From: Rhizoctonia solani
Lineage: Eukaryota; Basidiomycota; Agaricomycetes; Cantharellales; Ceratobasidiaceae
Direction of reading: 5' to 3'
Length of the DNA stretch: 64,000 bases
Assembly (NCBI RefSeq): GCF_016906535.1
Contig: NC_057376.1
Location: 248,001-312,000 of the forward strand
Shown: piece after piece, positions 1 through 11,039 of the stretch
Layout of the letters: every line of letters starts with the position of its first letter
Position numbering within the stretch: position 1 is the stretch's first letter
Made by a program: the position numbers and the translations under genes
Notes under the pieces: generated by a model
Seen by the model: the letters and a program-made list of their open reading frames with translations, nothing else
Told to the model about the DNA's origin: nothing
The model's database searches: none

Positions 1-1443
1 GGCAATGGATGGATCGTATTCAGGTCGACCTATCGGCTCTTGTTCAGATCGAAGAGGGTGCCGAGGGCTTACAGTGCGGGTTTGTGGGGTACTTTGGGTA
101 CGAAATGAAGGTTGGGTCACTACCAGGGTATGACCGCGCATCTCTCAGTGATTCCTCCGCGCCCCACGCGCCCGATGCTCAATTCATGTTTGCTGATCGA
201 CTCATTGCTTATGATCACTGGAACAAAACTTGGACTGCGTTTGGTCTCGTACGCACCGGAACCGAGGATCGTATCAAACCGATACTCGAACAAGAAACAG
301 AGATGCAAGTCGGAATGTCTGACTCGGAGTTCTCTGGTTGGTTAGAAGATATCAAGCAACGCTTCTCGAAACTTGCTTCGGCTGGTGAACCCACCAGCCC
401 ACAATCTCAGACCGAGCCTTTGCCCTTGTCTTTCACATATGACTCTGGGTCCGAAGTGTACAAATCGTCTATTCAAGCTTGCAAGTCTCACATAGCGGAT
501 GGAAACTCGTACGAACTTTGTCTCACTGGCCAGTTTAGTGCATCGGCTCGCGGGCACAACCTCGATTACTGGGCAGTGTACAAACATTTCCGCGTCCAAA
601 ACCCCGCATCACACGCTGCCTTTGTGTCTTTCCCCATGACCCAGACGACGATTATATCGTGTTCTCCCGAGCTGTTTATTCGATTCGATGGAGCTAACGG
701 TAGGCAAGCTGCGATGAAACCCATCAAGGGTACGTTGAAGAGAAGTAAATGCGCGTGTGGCGGGTTGTGCAAGATACCCATGTGCGGTTCTCGGAAGGCG
801 GAATGCGATGCATCGAGGTACAAGATGGACAAAGAGCGCGTTCGTGCATTTGTGAATGATCCTAAGGAGACAGCAGAGAATCTAATGGTATGCAGTCATT
901 GGCCGTTTAATTATTATACTAACGTTCTTTCTAGATCGCAGACTTGATTCGAGCCAACCTTCTCGAGTTTTGCGGGACATCTAGTGTAGATGTTCCCAAA
1001 TTGAATGCTCTTGAAACCTATGAGAATGTTTACTCGCTCGTGTCAACCATCACAGGTGAACTACTCCCATCGGTTGGTACTGTGGAAGGTGTTAGGAGAT
1101 GCTTCCCTCCTGGTATGTTATATTGCCCTTTCACGGTCTGATATCGCCTAATCTATGCATAGGCTCTATGACGGGTGCTCCTAAGCTACGCTCGGTACAG
1201 CTATTGGACGGTCTCGAAACAACCTCGCGTCGGGGAATATATTCTGGTTGTTTGGGTTTCCTAAGCCTAGATAACCGAGCAGTGTTCAGTGTCGTCATTC
1301 GAACTCTGGTAGCCTATCAGGACCAGCTCACTTACGGTGCGGGAGGAGCAATCACCTGGCTATCCGATGTGGATGGGGAATGGAACGAGGTGGTTTTGAA
1401 GGCTCGCTCCGTGTTGAAGGATCGGGTTTTGGAATCTAATTAG
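1..1443 (+). CDS. ABZ1: Para-aminobenzoate (ADC) synthase, C-terminal part, 5' partial
   Basis: The chorismate-binding half of the folate enzyme that makes 4-amino-4-deoxychorismate; the reading frame is already open at the window edge, so the N-terminal glutamine amidotransferase half must lie upstream. Exons 1-887, 935-1112 and 1163-1443 join with GT-AG introns of 47 and 50 nt. Recognisable segments are the PIKGT motif near 703-735, whose lysine is the nucleophile that distinguishes ADC synthase from anthranilate synthase, then KETAENLM/IADLIRANLLEF across the first intron, the SMTGAPKLRSV motif across the second, and the YSGCLGF and YGAGGAITW stretches near the end. Between PIKGT and the KERVRAFV helix lies a cysteine-bearing insertion of about 30 residues (C-x-C-x3-C-x4-C), of a kind I recall from fungal homologues. 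Stop TAG at 1441-1443. Family call is certain; gene symbol by analogy to yeast. Confidence 0.9.
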
Positions 1444-1525
1444 AGGTCAATAATCGTAATTTGCAGAATTTTTATGTATTCTCCTGGTTGTTCAACATAA
1501 CCTCCTTGTATAAACCATATCACTG

Positions 1526-4500
1526 TTACATAGTTGTTTCTGTATGCGAGTTACAAATGTTCAGTATACTTTCAACTCTCTGCGCAAGGTGGTTCGAAGT
1601 GTAGCTCTCCGAAAGCAATGTTAAAATCCCGCTATTCAGCACGTCCGCCGGTACCTGGTTTGCTAAGCACTCTAACTGAGGAAGCCAAACTTCTGCTTGG
1701 TACATGAGCAAAGATAAAAGTGTCATTCCTTGGGACGATTTGATCGAATCAACCTTTCCAGTCTTGATGGCTTCGCACAACTGTGAAACGATAGAGCTCA
1801 GAACTTTACCAAAGGGACCGTGGCCATATTGAGTACCCCAGCGACGATTCCACACCACGATATGGTTTACTAGTGACCAAAAGTGGGCCATTGCGTAAGG
1901 TATCGCCGAATACTCTAAGCTTTCTGGGGTAGCTATGAGATGTAGAACGTGAGGAAATGTCCTATGCCGTTCCAAAAGAGGTAGCATCTCGCTCGCATAA
2001 TAAGACGTCCATTGGGAGCTCAGCCATCGCTTCCATATTTGCTTGAGATGGTCACAATTAGGCAGTCTGATGCTTTCGGCCACAATGGAATAGATTTCTG
2101 CGCTATGAGAACCCCACATATAGGAGTAGGGCAAGAGCGCCTGGAAGAGTCGACCTCGGGCATCCTTTGCGTTGACCAGATCTTGAGCTTCGGGAGACAA
2201 AGCCGGTAATAACGTTTCAATGGCAAGTGTACCCAAGTTGAGTGGTGGCAAGATGAATGGTAGGTGCTGGGTCGATGGAGGAGGCCGAAGCTCGTTTACT
2301 GCGACTAATTGCTGGGCGATTACCAACAACTCTCCCTCGGTAAACTCATGTATGCGCCGGTCTCGAAGTAAGCCCAAGAGGCCATAAACAAGAAGAGGCT
2401 CAACATCACGATTCCGATTGTTACTCGAAGCGTAATAGTTTAGAAGCCTGTGTCCGGGAGATTGAGGGCCGACGCTCGGTACGGTTTCATCGACCGAATC
2501 AAACCCGTCAAATGCAACTGCAATCGAGGTGAGACAGACAGCAATGGCGGGTCGAGCATGCGACAACGAAAGCTGATCCATTTGATCTAATAATCGTAGA
2601 AGGTATATCGGATATTGTGCACGTTCTCGAGAACGAAGTTTGCGCATCCAATGCTGGGATTCTTCGGCGACGGTGTCGATAAGAGCCACAAGAGCTGTAG
2701 GGTGAAGTACCGATTCGCCATCCGCGTGACGCCGTAGAAAGCAAGTGCTTCTGGGAGAACTCCCGGGGAGGGCTGGCCAGTATGAAGCCGCACCTCCCAC
2801 CATGTGCTTGCCCCAACAAGTCCGAATGCAGCAATATTGGGCGAGAGCGGGCGTAGTCGTGTTGAAGGCTGGTTGGACTAATAGTATGAGAATTGCGATG
2901 ATATCATATAATATGATAGTTTACAACGTACCATTGATATCCTCGGCGAATCGCAAAACTCCCACCTGATCCCTTACGGAGTACGGCCTCAACTCGAGAC
3001 ATATAGCCGGGGTCCGCCATGAAAAACTCCAACGCGCGACCGTAAAGCGAAGCCGCGTCAAGCAGAGTCGGGTTACTCAAGTATGAAAACCCAGACTGCG
3101 GGTGCGAAAGGAAACAATTTCTGAACCGCTGAGATATGAGACGGTGAGCGCCGCAATCCAAAAGCGGCTTGGGCAGTCGGCGGTCGGCACCTGCGATAGA
3201 TTGTAGAGCGATATCAACGGAACGGGTGTCTTGGGAGTTGCTCATTAACCATCCTAGTGCACGGCTTGTCAGGTGGTCCATGATATCCTCTGAGTCTACC
3301 ACTTCTTCGTACCGAGAGCTTTGGTGGGGGCTTCGGGTTCTGCCAAAGAAAAGCTGTCGAATAGTTTCAATAATCGCATGGGGATTTTGAGGTGGGATGC
3401 TTGGCTCAGTATTGTTGAAAACGTTTGCTTGAGGAATTCCAATGCATTTGGGCACGTTTTGATAAACTGAGAGAGAGGGGTGGCATATGGGCATAGCTCG
3501 TAGGTTATTGGTAACATGGTTGTTGTTGCGTAAAAGGTTCCCGTGAATGCAGTGGTTGCGAGAACTGGGATGGCCACGCCAACATGAGTGTCCCAGAGGT
3601 ATAATATCAAGCCGGTAAAAAATAAGACTGGACTATATGTGAGTAAATATGTTGAGTCCCGCCTTAAAAAAAGCAGACTAACACAGTGATAAGTGCATAA
3701 ATACCGGTAAAATGGCCAGAATTTCAGGCATTTTCCACCTTTCAAGTTCTTCAAGTCTCCTCTGCCTCGTACGAGCTTGCACATGTGGTTGGCCTGCTCT
3801 GCCAGACATGAAAGAATAGCACCATTGTTTGGCGAGCATCGTGACCAACGAAACGGAAACGCTTAAAGCCAAGGATAAGAACCATAATACGTTTACCCAG
3901 ATAGCAGCAGCAGAAGGTTTAAATTTCTCCTCGGGAGGCAGGTCAGAAAGAGATGCGCTGGACTGGTTATTCGATACAATAATCCTCAGAACTTGGGAGA
4001 TCTCTTGAAGTGTTGTTGCGGAAATCATCGCTGGGTCCGGCTGGAGATCCTTGATACTCTCCACTACGAAGCTACGAGTGAATATCTCAGCACCAGAAAT
4101 TCTGGGTTGAGTGAGGTAGTTACGTGGTTGATACTGCCGAGAACAATGCGGCCTGAATAATGTAAGTATATGCGTACGATGTGGGCCGTGAGTCGGAACT
4201 CACGAACACTGTTACAGCCACCCAATTAACTGATTAGCAAGCACCGCCCTCTCCCGAGTGGCTCACTCTTACCTAGCATCACATCCAAGGATCTTATGTC
4301 ACTCCCGTTAAAGCTATTCGGAGTTATAGGTGCGTTCCACGCACCTATTCCAGCCATCTACCATTTCATCATCCCACTGCTCGGCTTCTTTGACATATGC
4401 TGACCAGACGCGCGCGTCTTTGCCCAATTCCGAACCGTAGTCATCAAAGCCGGCTCGAGTCGCGTCTACAGGCTTTCATTACATCATATGTTAAAGAATA

Positions 4501-4757
4501 TTCCAGTATTCATTCTCAAGGAATCTACTTACTGTAGATGATAGACGTTGGTGGGATATAGTCTTGGGATTAAAGTCTGGGTCGGATTCCGCAAGGGTAC
4601 CATTGCTGCTATCATAAGTCTGTTATAAGATATGAGCATATCGCCACCCCTGACAGACTTTACTGCTTACAGGCGTGGCATGTGTTAATGAGATCACGGT
4701 GTTTCCGGTGCTATAGCTTTGAGAAGAGCCCTGTTGTCTCCGACTTCGAGGTAGCAT
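1526..4757 (-). CDS. DUF6535 multi-pass membrane protein
   Basis: Agaricomycete-type membrane protein of unknown function. The start ATG is at 4757; early exons are about 4757-4673, then 4533-upstream, 4472-4345, 4292-4273 (20 nt), 4208-4204 (5 nt), 4152-4124 (29 nt) and 4071-about 3678. Joined they give the family signature: VWSAYVKEAEQWDDEM, then GWNRSLDVMLVFAALFSAV, then FVVESIKDLQPDP. Two hydrophobic segments follow (WVNVLWFLSLALSVSVSLVTMLAKQW, and FLFFTGLILYLW after an intron), with CPYATPLSQ behind them. The rest is a long soluble helical region ending with TAA-type stop at 1526. Two frame changes are not fully resolved: one near 3400-3450, where a 57-nt intron from a GTGCCC donor would fit, and one near 2700-2760 that looks like a one-base loss. 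The gene is convergent with the ADC synthase, 82 bp apart. Confidence 0.8.
4204..4208 (-). other. 5-nt microexon of the DUF6535 gene
   Basis: Five bases (TGTTC on the minus strand) lie between an acceptor ending in CTGTAACAG, with a GCTAATC branch site about 25 nt upstream, and a strong donor GTGAGT. Without it the frame on both sides does not join; with it the protein reads through the conserved DVMLVFAALFSAV segment without a break. The flanking introns are 4209-4272 and 4153-4203. Confidence 0.75.
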
Positions 4758-4995
4758 TGATTCCTTAGACGGTTACAGCTTTCGAACGACGGCAAAGCTA
4801 AGGCGTAGTGGTCGTTCGGACATGTAGTCTATTGATTCAGACGATGCTCGATTGGGGATGAACAGGTCTGACATAGACTAGCGCCCGTCGCATAGCCACG
4901 GCAGGTGATGTAATGCATTACCTGAGCCAGAAACCTATGGTGCCTGGTCACCGCATTGTCGGCTTCCCCACGACCTCTACACACCTTCTCAACCC
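4758..4995. other. Divergent intergenic promoter region
   Basis: About 240 bp separates two divergently transcribed membrane-protein genes. I see no coding signal or clear TATA element; the region should hold both promoters. Confidence 0.4.
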
Positions 4996-7777
4996 ATGTC
5001 TAGACGTTTTGTAGCACCTTCAGTTGAATCTCGAGGTAGTACCAGTAGCATACAAACCATCTCATCTCCTGTTCCAGGCTTAAAACCGGATTATTTACCT
5101 CCCCCGAGTCACCCAGCTCTTGCCAGACAGCGTGTTCCCAGTCCTGGCCCCGAGACATATGGCGCACTGAACAGACATCTACCTCCGCCTCCTCCACCTT
5201 TGCACCCTTTACGCGCTCAGTCACCCGCCCCTCCCGTTCCCAGTCGAACGACGTCTAAAACAGTGCATTCAACTGACCCTGGCGCTAGTACTTCGATTTC
5301 AGTACCACATGCTTCTGCTGACCCTCCAACCCAATTACAAATAAATACAATTTATTCCCAAGCTCCAATTATTGCACAGCCTGAACCTACGCTAGGCGAC
5401 GCCTCTACTCCCGTGCTAGTTATCACGCCTGTCGTAACTTCGAGCATTGTTGACAACCCCCCAGTCACCGATGAGACGACACTCCAAAGAGCGAGACACT
5501 GCCACCTTATAGCTCAGAGCCGAATCTTGCGTCACAGTCGGTGCCTGCACCCGCAGAACTCCAGCCAAACACGGCGATTGAAGTCCCAAGTGATGGCCAT
5601 AATATCCTTGGACTACAAAATCACGGACATTTATCAACTAGCAATATTTCGAGGATTGCACCTCCGTTGCATCCGAGCCGTCAACCCTCACCGTCTCCAC
5701 TGATTGAAGCTCCTGGACTTCGCCACCGCGCCCATTCGAGCACAAACATTGGCAGCGCCCGGACCCTGGATTCAAATGCGCCATCCCGACCATCCCTGTT
5801 CGAAAATTCCCGACGTGGGAGCGGTGCTTCAATCATTACTTTAAAAGATGCCGACCTCACGAAGATGACCTCGCAGATGTACGATGCTGAGGAAGTCGAG
5901 CGGTATCTTCGACTGTTTGCCTCGGTGAGTGAGGGGTTTGCACCAGCTTATTTCATTAAATCTAATGGACCGCAGAGAGTGAATGAGGTTGCTATAGATC
6001 CACAGCACTCGGGAGCCGCCACACATATACACGAAGAAGATGGCGAATGGGTTTCAACGTCGAACCCTACGTGGTCATGGGCTCGCAACGTAGACCCCCT
6101 CCCTCCCCACCTCGCAAATCCCCAGAATCCTTTCCAATTCATTGCTGCCATCGTATACCCATACGTCATCCAACCACTTCCCAAGGCGTGCGAAACCAAG
6201 CGCAAGTTCAGGCTCAATCGCGCCGCAGGTACTGCCCAACGGCTGTATTTGGCCATGTACCCTGCGTATGTTCCCGTAATCGTCTATCTTTGCCACTTGT
6301 CTACCTGGCGCGACCCTCGTAAAAGCGCCTTTTGGTGTGCGGTTTTCTGGGCAGCTTGGGCCGGTGGATTCTTGAGCCAAATTATAGTCGGGCGCTTGCT
6401 TTATCTACTCTGGACTGGTGGTAATGTCACGCGAGAAGAGATCCGGAGGAGACGCATTGCCGCAAGAGAGGCTGAAAAACTTGGAAAAGCGATAGAGGGT
6501 GGGATACCTGGCGTTGGTATCACCGGGGAGCTCGGAGTTTGGGAAGTGACGAAACTGGTCACCGGGTTAGGGAAAAAGAAGAGCAAGACGGCCAAGGCGG
6601 TTACTCTGGAGTTGCAGAAGGATAGGATTGGACAGCCTAATGGCGAGAGCAACCTGGAAGACCAATCTGAGGATATGGAGGATTGGAAACTCATGTTGGT
6701 CGACTTGGCGGATGAAGTTGCTGACTTGCACGAACGGATTAAAAAGTAAGCGAATGCTATGAATTCTGTGCAGTCCACACCTGACGAGTCCATTGTTAGT
6801 ATCTTCTTGCGCAGACGCCCCGAACTCACGCGTTTCTATATTTTCCTATTTGCCTTGCTTTTCATTGGAACTTTCATCGTCCAAGATACCTCCAAGATCG
6901 TCACTATGGTCATGGGTTTCTGGTTCTGGTTCGTGCCACCAGTAGTTAGGCAACTTCCGAGACTTCCCGCCCCATTTGCGGCCGCACCGACCGATGCTGA
7001 GTGGCCATGGAATTAATATCCAAACGTGTAGAACGAGGCGAACGAATCGTCCCAGAACGGATTTCCCGGCGAAAGAGGAACAACAAGTCGGTTGGAGATC
7101 CTGGAAAACTGCACGTTCCCATTCCTGGGTCGTCTTTAAGGTCTACGACCGATCTCACGGATACGAGCACCTTGGTCATGTCGCCTTCTACGACGTCCTT
7201 GGTCGAAGGAACCTCTTCGGACGATGAGGCTGATATTGGATTGGTTGTCCCTCAGACGAGTGCGCCTCAGGAGGATATGTTGCGCAAGGGCGCCGTGAAA
7301 GCGTGGAACTGGTGGGGGAAGGCTAAGAAGCGTATTGACCAATCTAGAGGTGTAGAATCGAAGACGACACATGCACATGCCTTAAGTGGTCAAAGTGGGT
7401 ATACTATTCCCAAGCGACCGTATGATTCAGTTCTCTAACGTGATACTGTACCAGGTTTCCCAGCCCAGCACCGTTCGCACCCCGGCATGCTCATGATATC
7501 ACCCTCTCTCTTGACATTTAATTCACTGTTCACTTCTTCATCAAGCGGCTCTCAATCTCAAATTCAATCTCAATCTCAGACTTCCCAAGATACCAGGACT
7601 GTCAAAGTCAATATCGACAATCTGCGCGGAGTGAAAAAGGTTAGCCCGAGTGGTTTGTCAGTGCGATATGCCCAGGGCTCCGAGATCCTGGAAGAAAAAT
7701 TCCTCTTTATCGTGGGCCGGGATGAAGCTTTCGCAATGCTCGTTGGTTGGGGCGGAGGACGATGGAAGCATGTTTGA
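4996..7777 (+). CDS. Multi-pass membrane protein with C-terminal GRAM-like domain
   Basis: Large fungal membrane protein. Exons by frame and consensus: 4996-5433, 5490-6745, 6800-7398, 7455-7777. The N-terminal 200 or so residues are low-complexity and proline/serine rich. A conserved block follows (NPTWSWARNVDPLPPHL, NPFQFIAAIVYPYVIQPLP), then hydrophobic segments (LYLAMYPAYVPVIVYLCHL; AFWCAVFWAAWAGGFLSQIIVG), and after the third exon starts another pair (FYIFLFALLFIGTFIV; MGFWFWFVPPVV). The C-terminus reads FPAQHRSHPGML...VNIDNLRGVKK...FLFIVGRDEAFAMLVGWG, resembling the GRAM-like ends of fungal DUF3292-type proteins. There is one frame break near 7000-7003: the frame before ends in PTDAEW and the next starts AMELISKRV, consistent with loss of one G from a GG run. 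Function unknown; membrane-contact or lipid-related roles would be speculation. Confidence 0.7.
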
Positions 7778-7897
7778 TTTCTTGGTTCACATTTTGCTCT
7801 TTTCTTTTTTTGTATCCGTATTCTCTGTAAGTTATACCACATATTTTTGTATGAATTCAATGTATCAGTACAGGAGTGAATGCGAAAGAAAGTCAAA

Positions 7898-9950
7898 TCA
7901 GTCTACCCAGGTTGGACCTGGTTCCGCTAGGAGTTCAGCACGAGGCTTGTATCCCAATTGCTGCATCCGATACTGCACAGTCCTATGAACAAGAACCCCA
8001 AACCGCTTTTGACCATGAATTACGCGTGGGCCGCCAAAGTTGATCCTAAAAACTTATTGAGTTCTCATTCATAGAAAAAACAAGGCGGAAATACTCACGA
8101 CAGCCAAGTGCTCCATGACTTGTCGTGCCTCTGATAGCGCTTCTTCATCGGGAGCAACTCAAGAATCCACCACCATTTCGCAATCGACAATTGGTCGTAG
8201 ATGGGTTCAAGCGCATCTTTGGCATCCGCTTCCGACCCAAGTTTGATAAACTCGGGAGGGACAAGAGCCGACATAGTCTTGGGCGGCTCAACCCCATTGA
8301 TCTTTGTCTTGGAAGACATCGGGTCGTCCCTAACCTCTTCAGGGCTATCGACCATGGTAGCATCGCTCGCCTGGGGCTTGTGGCCGTCCGCGATCGGAGT
8401 CGGGATTTTGACGGTCGGCCAGAGCGTCGGCGGGCTCAAGCCGATTTCTTCCAGTTCGGCAGAGTGGAATAGGATACCGGTGTTGTTGAGGAAGCATTCG
8501 CGGATCATCCAGCGTAGAGGGATCCGAGCGAGGTTGTTGGGTGTCTCGTTCGGTACGGAGCCGCCACCAACGTCACAGTGCGCACCGGCAAACCAGACCT
8601 CTGTCATGCAACTATGTAAATCAAGTCGAGAGCAAGTTTGAATGGTAAACTACGAACCTTTCACGTCTGTTTGGTGACCCCTGTCAGCGACAGTGGTAAA
8701 ATCATGCCGCCGCTATGGGCTTTGGCCTTTGCCTTGGTGTCGGGTTGCTTTCCTTGTTCTGTAATTGTACACTGCCCCACCCGTAAACATAACTCCAGAC
8801 CCCGCTCTTGCTCTTTTGGCGGTGGTACACTTTCTTCTTTCCGGCTTCTCCGAGCTTCTCTTCAGACTCGGTCGAGCGGCCCCACAAGTTGGGTTGGAAC
8901 TTGGCTCGGTGCTCGTCTAGCGCTACGGCGTGTCGGAATACACGGATGAGGTAGTTGGATTTTGCGAATGGGAGTTCGCGAGGGATGATTCCTGAGTGCA
9001 CACAAAACAATTTTTGAGCCTGTGCAGGAGTCGGGAGAAGATGGATGTATACGTACCGACAGAGTTCACCGTATCGAACACCCCAACGAAATCAATCTTG
9101 ACGTCGATACAGAACGCACGCTTGAATCCGTTGGACATTTTCCACCCCTCTTCGTCGTCACGTTTGAACATTTTGTACGCAAACGCAACTTGCTCGTGGT
9201 TGTATGCGGGGAGAAGGCCGACCTGATTTGATATGAGTGTAGAGTAGAGTGGGGGGGGGGGGTTAGAGATTGTACCTTGTGAAGCATTCCTGCTAGAGCG
9301 CGAGCTGTATATGCGCCTCGGGAGAAACCAAAAATAGATATTCTGTCCCCTTCGTTCTGTATCGAGTTAGCTACTATGTAAAGTCAAAGTGAGGAGAGGT
9401 GAAATTTACAATTTTGCATAAGGAATTCGTATCCACCTGTGATGGATGTTAACAGAGTATATATTAATAAAGGACCAAGAAAATCACCTCGGACGTGATC
9501 ACCCAAACCAGAGGCGATCATAGTATCCAGCGTTTGGGATAGCTTAGAGGTAAATACCCCGCTTGGCTGAGGACCTACTCCTGTGCCAATGCCAGTTTGA
9601 TAGTATACCTGACGTTTACAACCATTATTTACGACCAATTGCTATCGAATTGTGTTCGAAAGACGTACCATTTGTCTCTTTTTATCATCCTTTTTAGGAG
9701 CTGAACGAATCGCACAATGTTCGAGTTCTACGTTCAAGCTAGAATAAGAATAACGGAGAAATAAAAGCATATCAGGGCTCACGTCGTGGTCATATTGATC
9801 CCCAGTTCCGTCGAAGCAGAGAACTAGACTGCGTCCTGGCAAAGCCAGGCCGTCAACAGGCGGGATGACCTGAGGGAAAGAGATAGTGGTCTCGGATGGC
9901 CCTGATTGGACGGCCGTTGGTTCGGGTCTGGCTGGGGCATCAGAGGACAT
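7898..9950 (-). CDS. DUF2235 alpha/beta-hydrolase domain protein
   Basis: Predicted soluble serine hydrolase of the DUF2235 family (Tle1-like phospholipase fold). The start ATG at 9950 is followed by a disordered leader and the family's first motif RSLVLCFDGTGDQYD. Later exons carry the nucleophile elbow GDRISIFGFSRGAYTARALAG near 9280-9350 (GxSxG serine), a FVGVFDTVNSVG aspartate motif near 9080, and WFAGAHCDVGGGS near 8560-8590, the histidine/GGG motif. The final exon, after an intron starting at 8094, gives INFGGPRVIHGQKRFGVLVHRTV and stops with TGA at 7898-7900. At least six introns of about 50-60 nt break it up. Fungal members are common and not linked to secretion systems; substrate unknown. 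It is convergent with the GRAM-like gene, 120 bp apart. Confidence 0.85.
9251..9262 (+). repeat. G12 mononucleotide run in an intron
   Basis: Twelve consecutive G on the plus strand inside an intron of the DUF2235 gene (C12 in the transcript). It is useful as a marker of sequence quality and as a hypervariable site. Confidence 0.9.
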
Positions 9951-11039
9951 GGTGTGAAGTTGAGGATGGGGGTAAGAGAGGACACTCAGGTTGAGTATAG
10001 CTGACGGGGTAGATATATCATGCTAGACAACATGGGCGTGAGTACAAAGAATTGCTAGCCGCATATTCGGTTCCACTAATGCCCCATCTGAATAAAATCA
10101 GCCGCAGATGCGAGCTCCCGGTCCAACATCCTGAATCGGGACCGGACAAGTGATCGTGTCACTCGAATAAGGAAAGCGGATCAACGTCCACCACACATGT
10201 AAATACCTGTTCGGTACCTGGATCTCTATACGGGTCGGATTTAATCAGGCGGCATATAGAAAAGACGGACAAGGCTATGTATGCGATACGAGTGCCCTTA
10301 TCTCACACATAGTTACGCCGTGGGTAAGATCTACAAAGAAGTTTCTCGTATACCTCGATCACGCGAATGGAAGAACTGGACAAACAACTCTGGCATACGG
10401 CTGCTTAATGAAGCATCGATGTGGTGAGCGAGGCCCAGGACAATCAAAGACCCAGGGCCAACAACGTGTTGGTATATGTCAATCAGTTACGTGTGGGGTC
10501 CACATCATCGACCGGACACACAAAAGGTCTAGCCGAGATAACCACAAATGTGTGTAGTGGGAATATCGCGCACGATCAGTCCCCTCGAACGAATATAGGT
10601 CTATAGGTCTGACGTGGCGATGAACAAAAATAGGCGCGATTGATTCTGTGGGTACTACTGATACAAAAATATACTATGGCGTGTAGCTTCTGCTACTATC
10701 TAGAAGTCCATCATCGCCCAGAGGCTAGAGCTGCTAGCGAAAGCAAAGCTGTACATCATTCTGTGCCTTCAAAATGTCCTCCAAGACGTGTGTTGACGAG
10801 GTTGGAGGTGATAAGGAGAAGGCATGGGTTCAGTGGATATAACTTAGGAGTTTCAGAGGCATTTGTGTATTAAAGAAAAGTATGGATTGGAGGAAAGTAC
10901 AGTATCCAAAACAGTCGGTGGTTGTTGCAGCTTGAAAGTTTTTTGTTGCCAATTTGCCAAAAATGTAGAGGGCGCTTACTGTTAGTCAGGTGACCATCAC
11001 CCACGGCGCACATTTTACTTCACATTGCATTGGTCCGAG
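9951..11039. other. Intergenic, no supported gene
   Basis: About 1.1 kb between divergent genes. Only short random-looking open frames (61 and 77 codons at 10421-10606 and 10640-10873) without recognisable sequence. The last 100 bp should hold the promoter of the PPR gene. Confidence 0.5.

Noticed and set aside
1526..2803. 425-codon frame starting at an internal ATG as a separate gene
   Set aside because: It is the 3' part of the DUF6535 protein. Similar sequence (VGASTWWEVRL) continues upstream in an overlapping frame, so the ATG is not a real start.
7898..9950. Type VI secretion effector (Tle1) interpretation
   Set aside because: The domain family is shared, but this is an intron-containing fungal gene with no secretion context.
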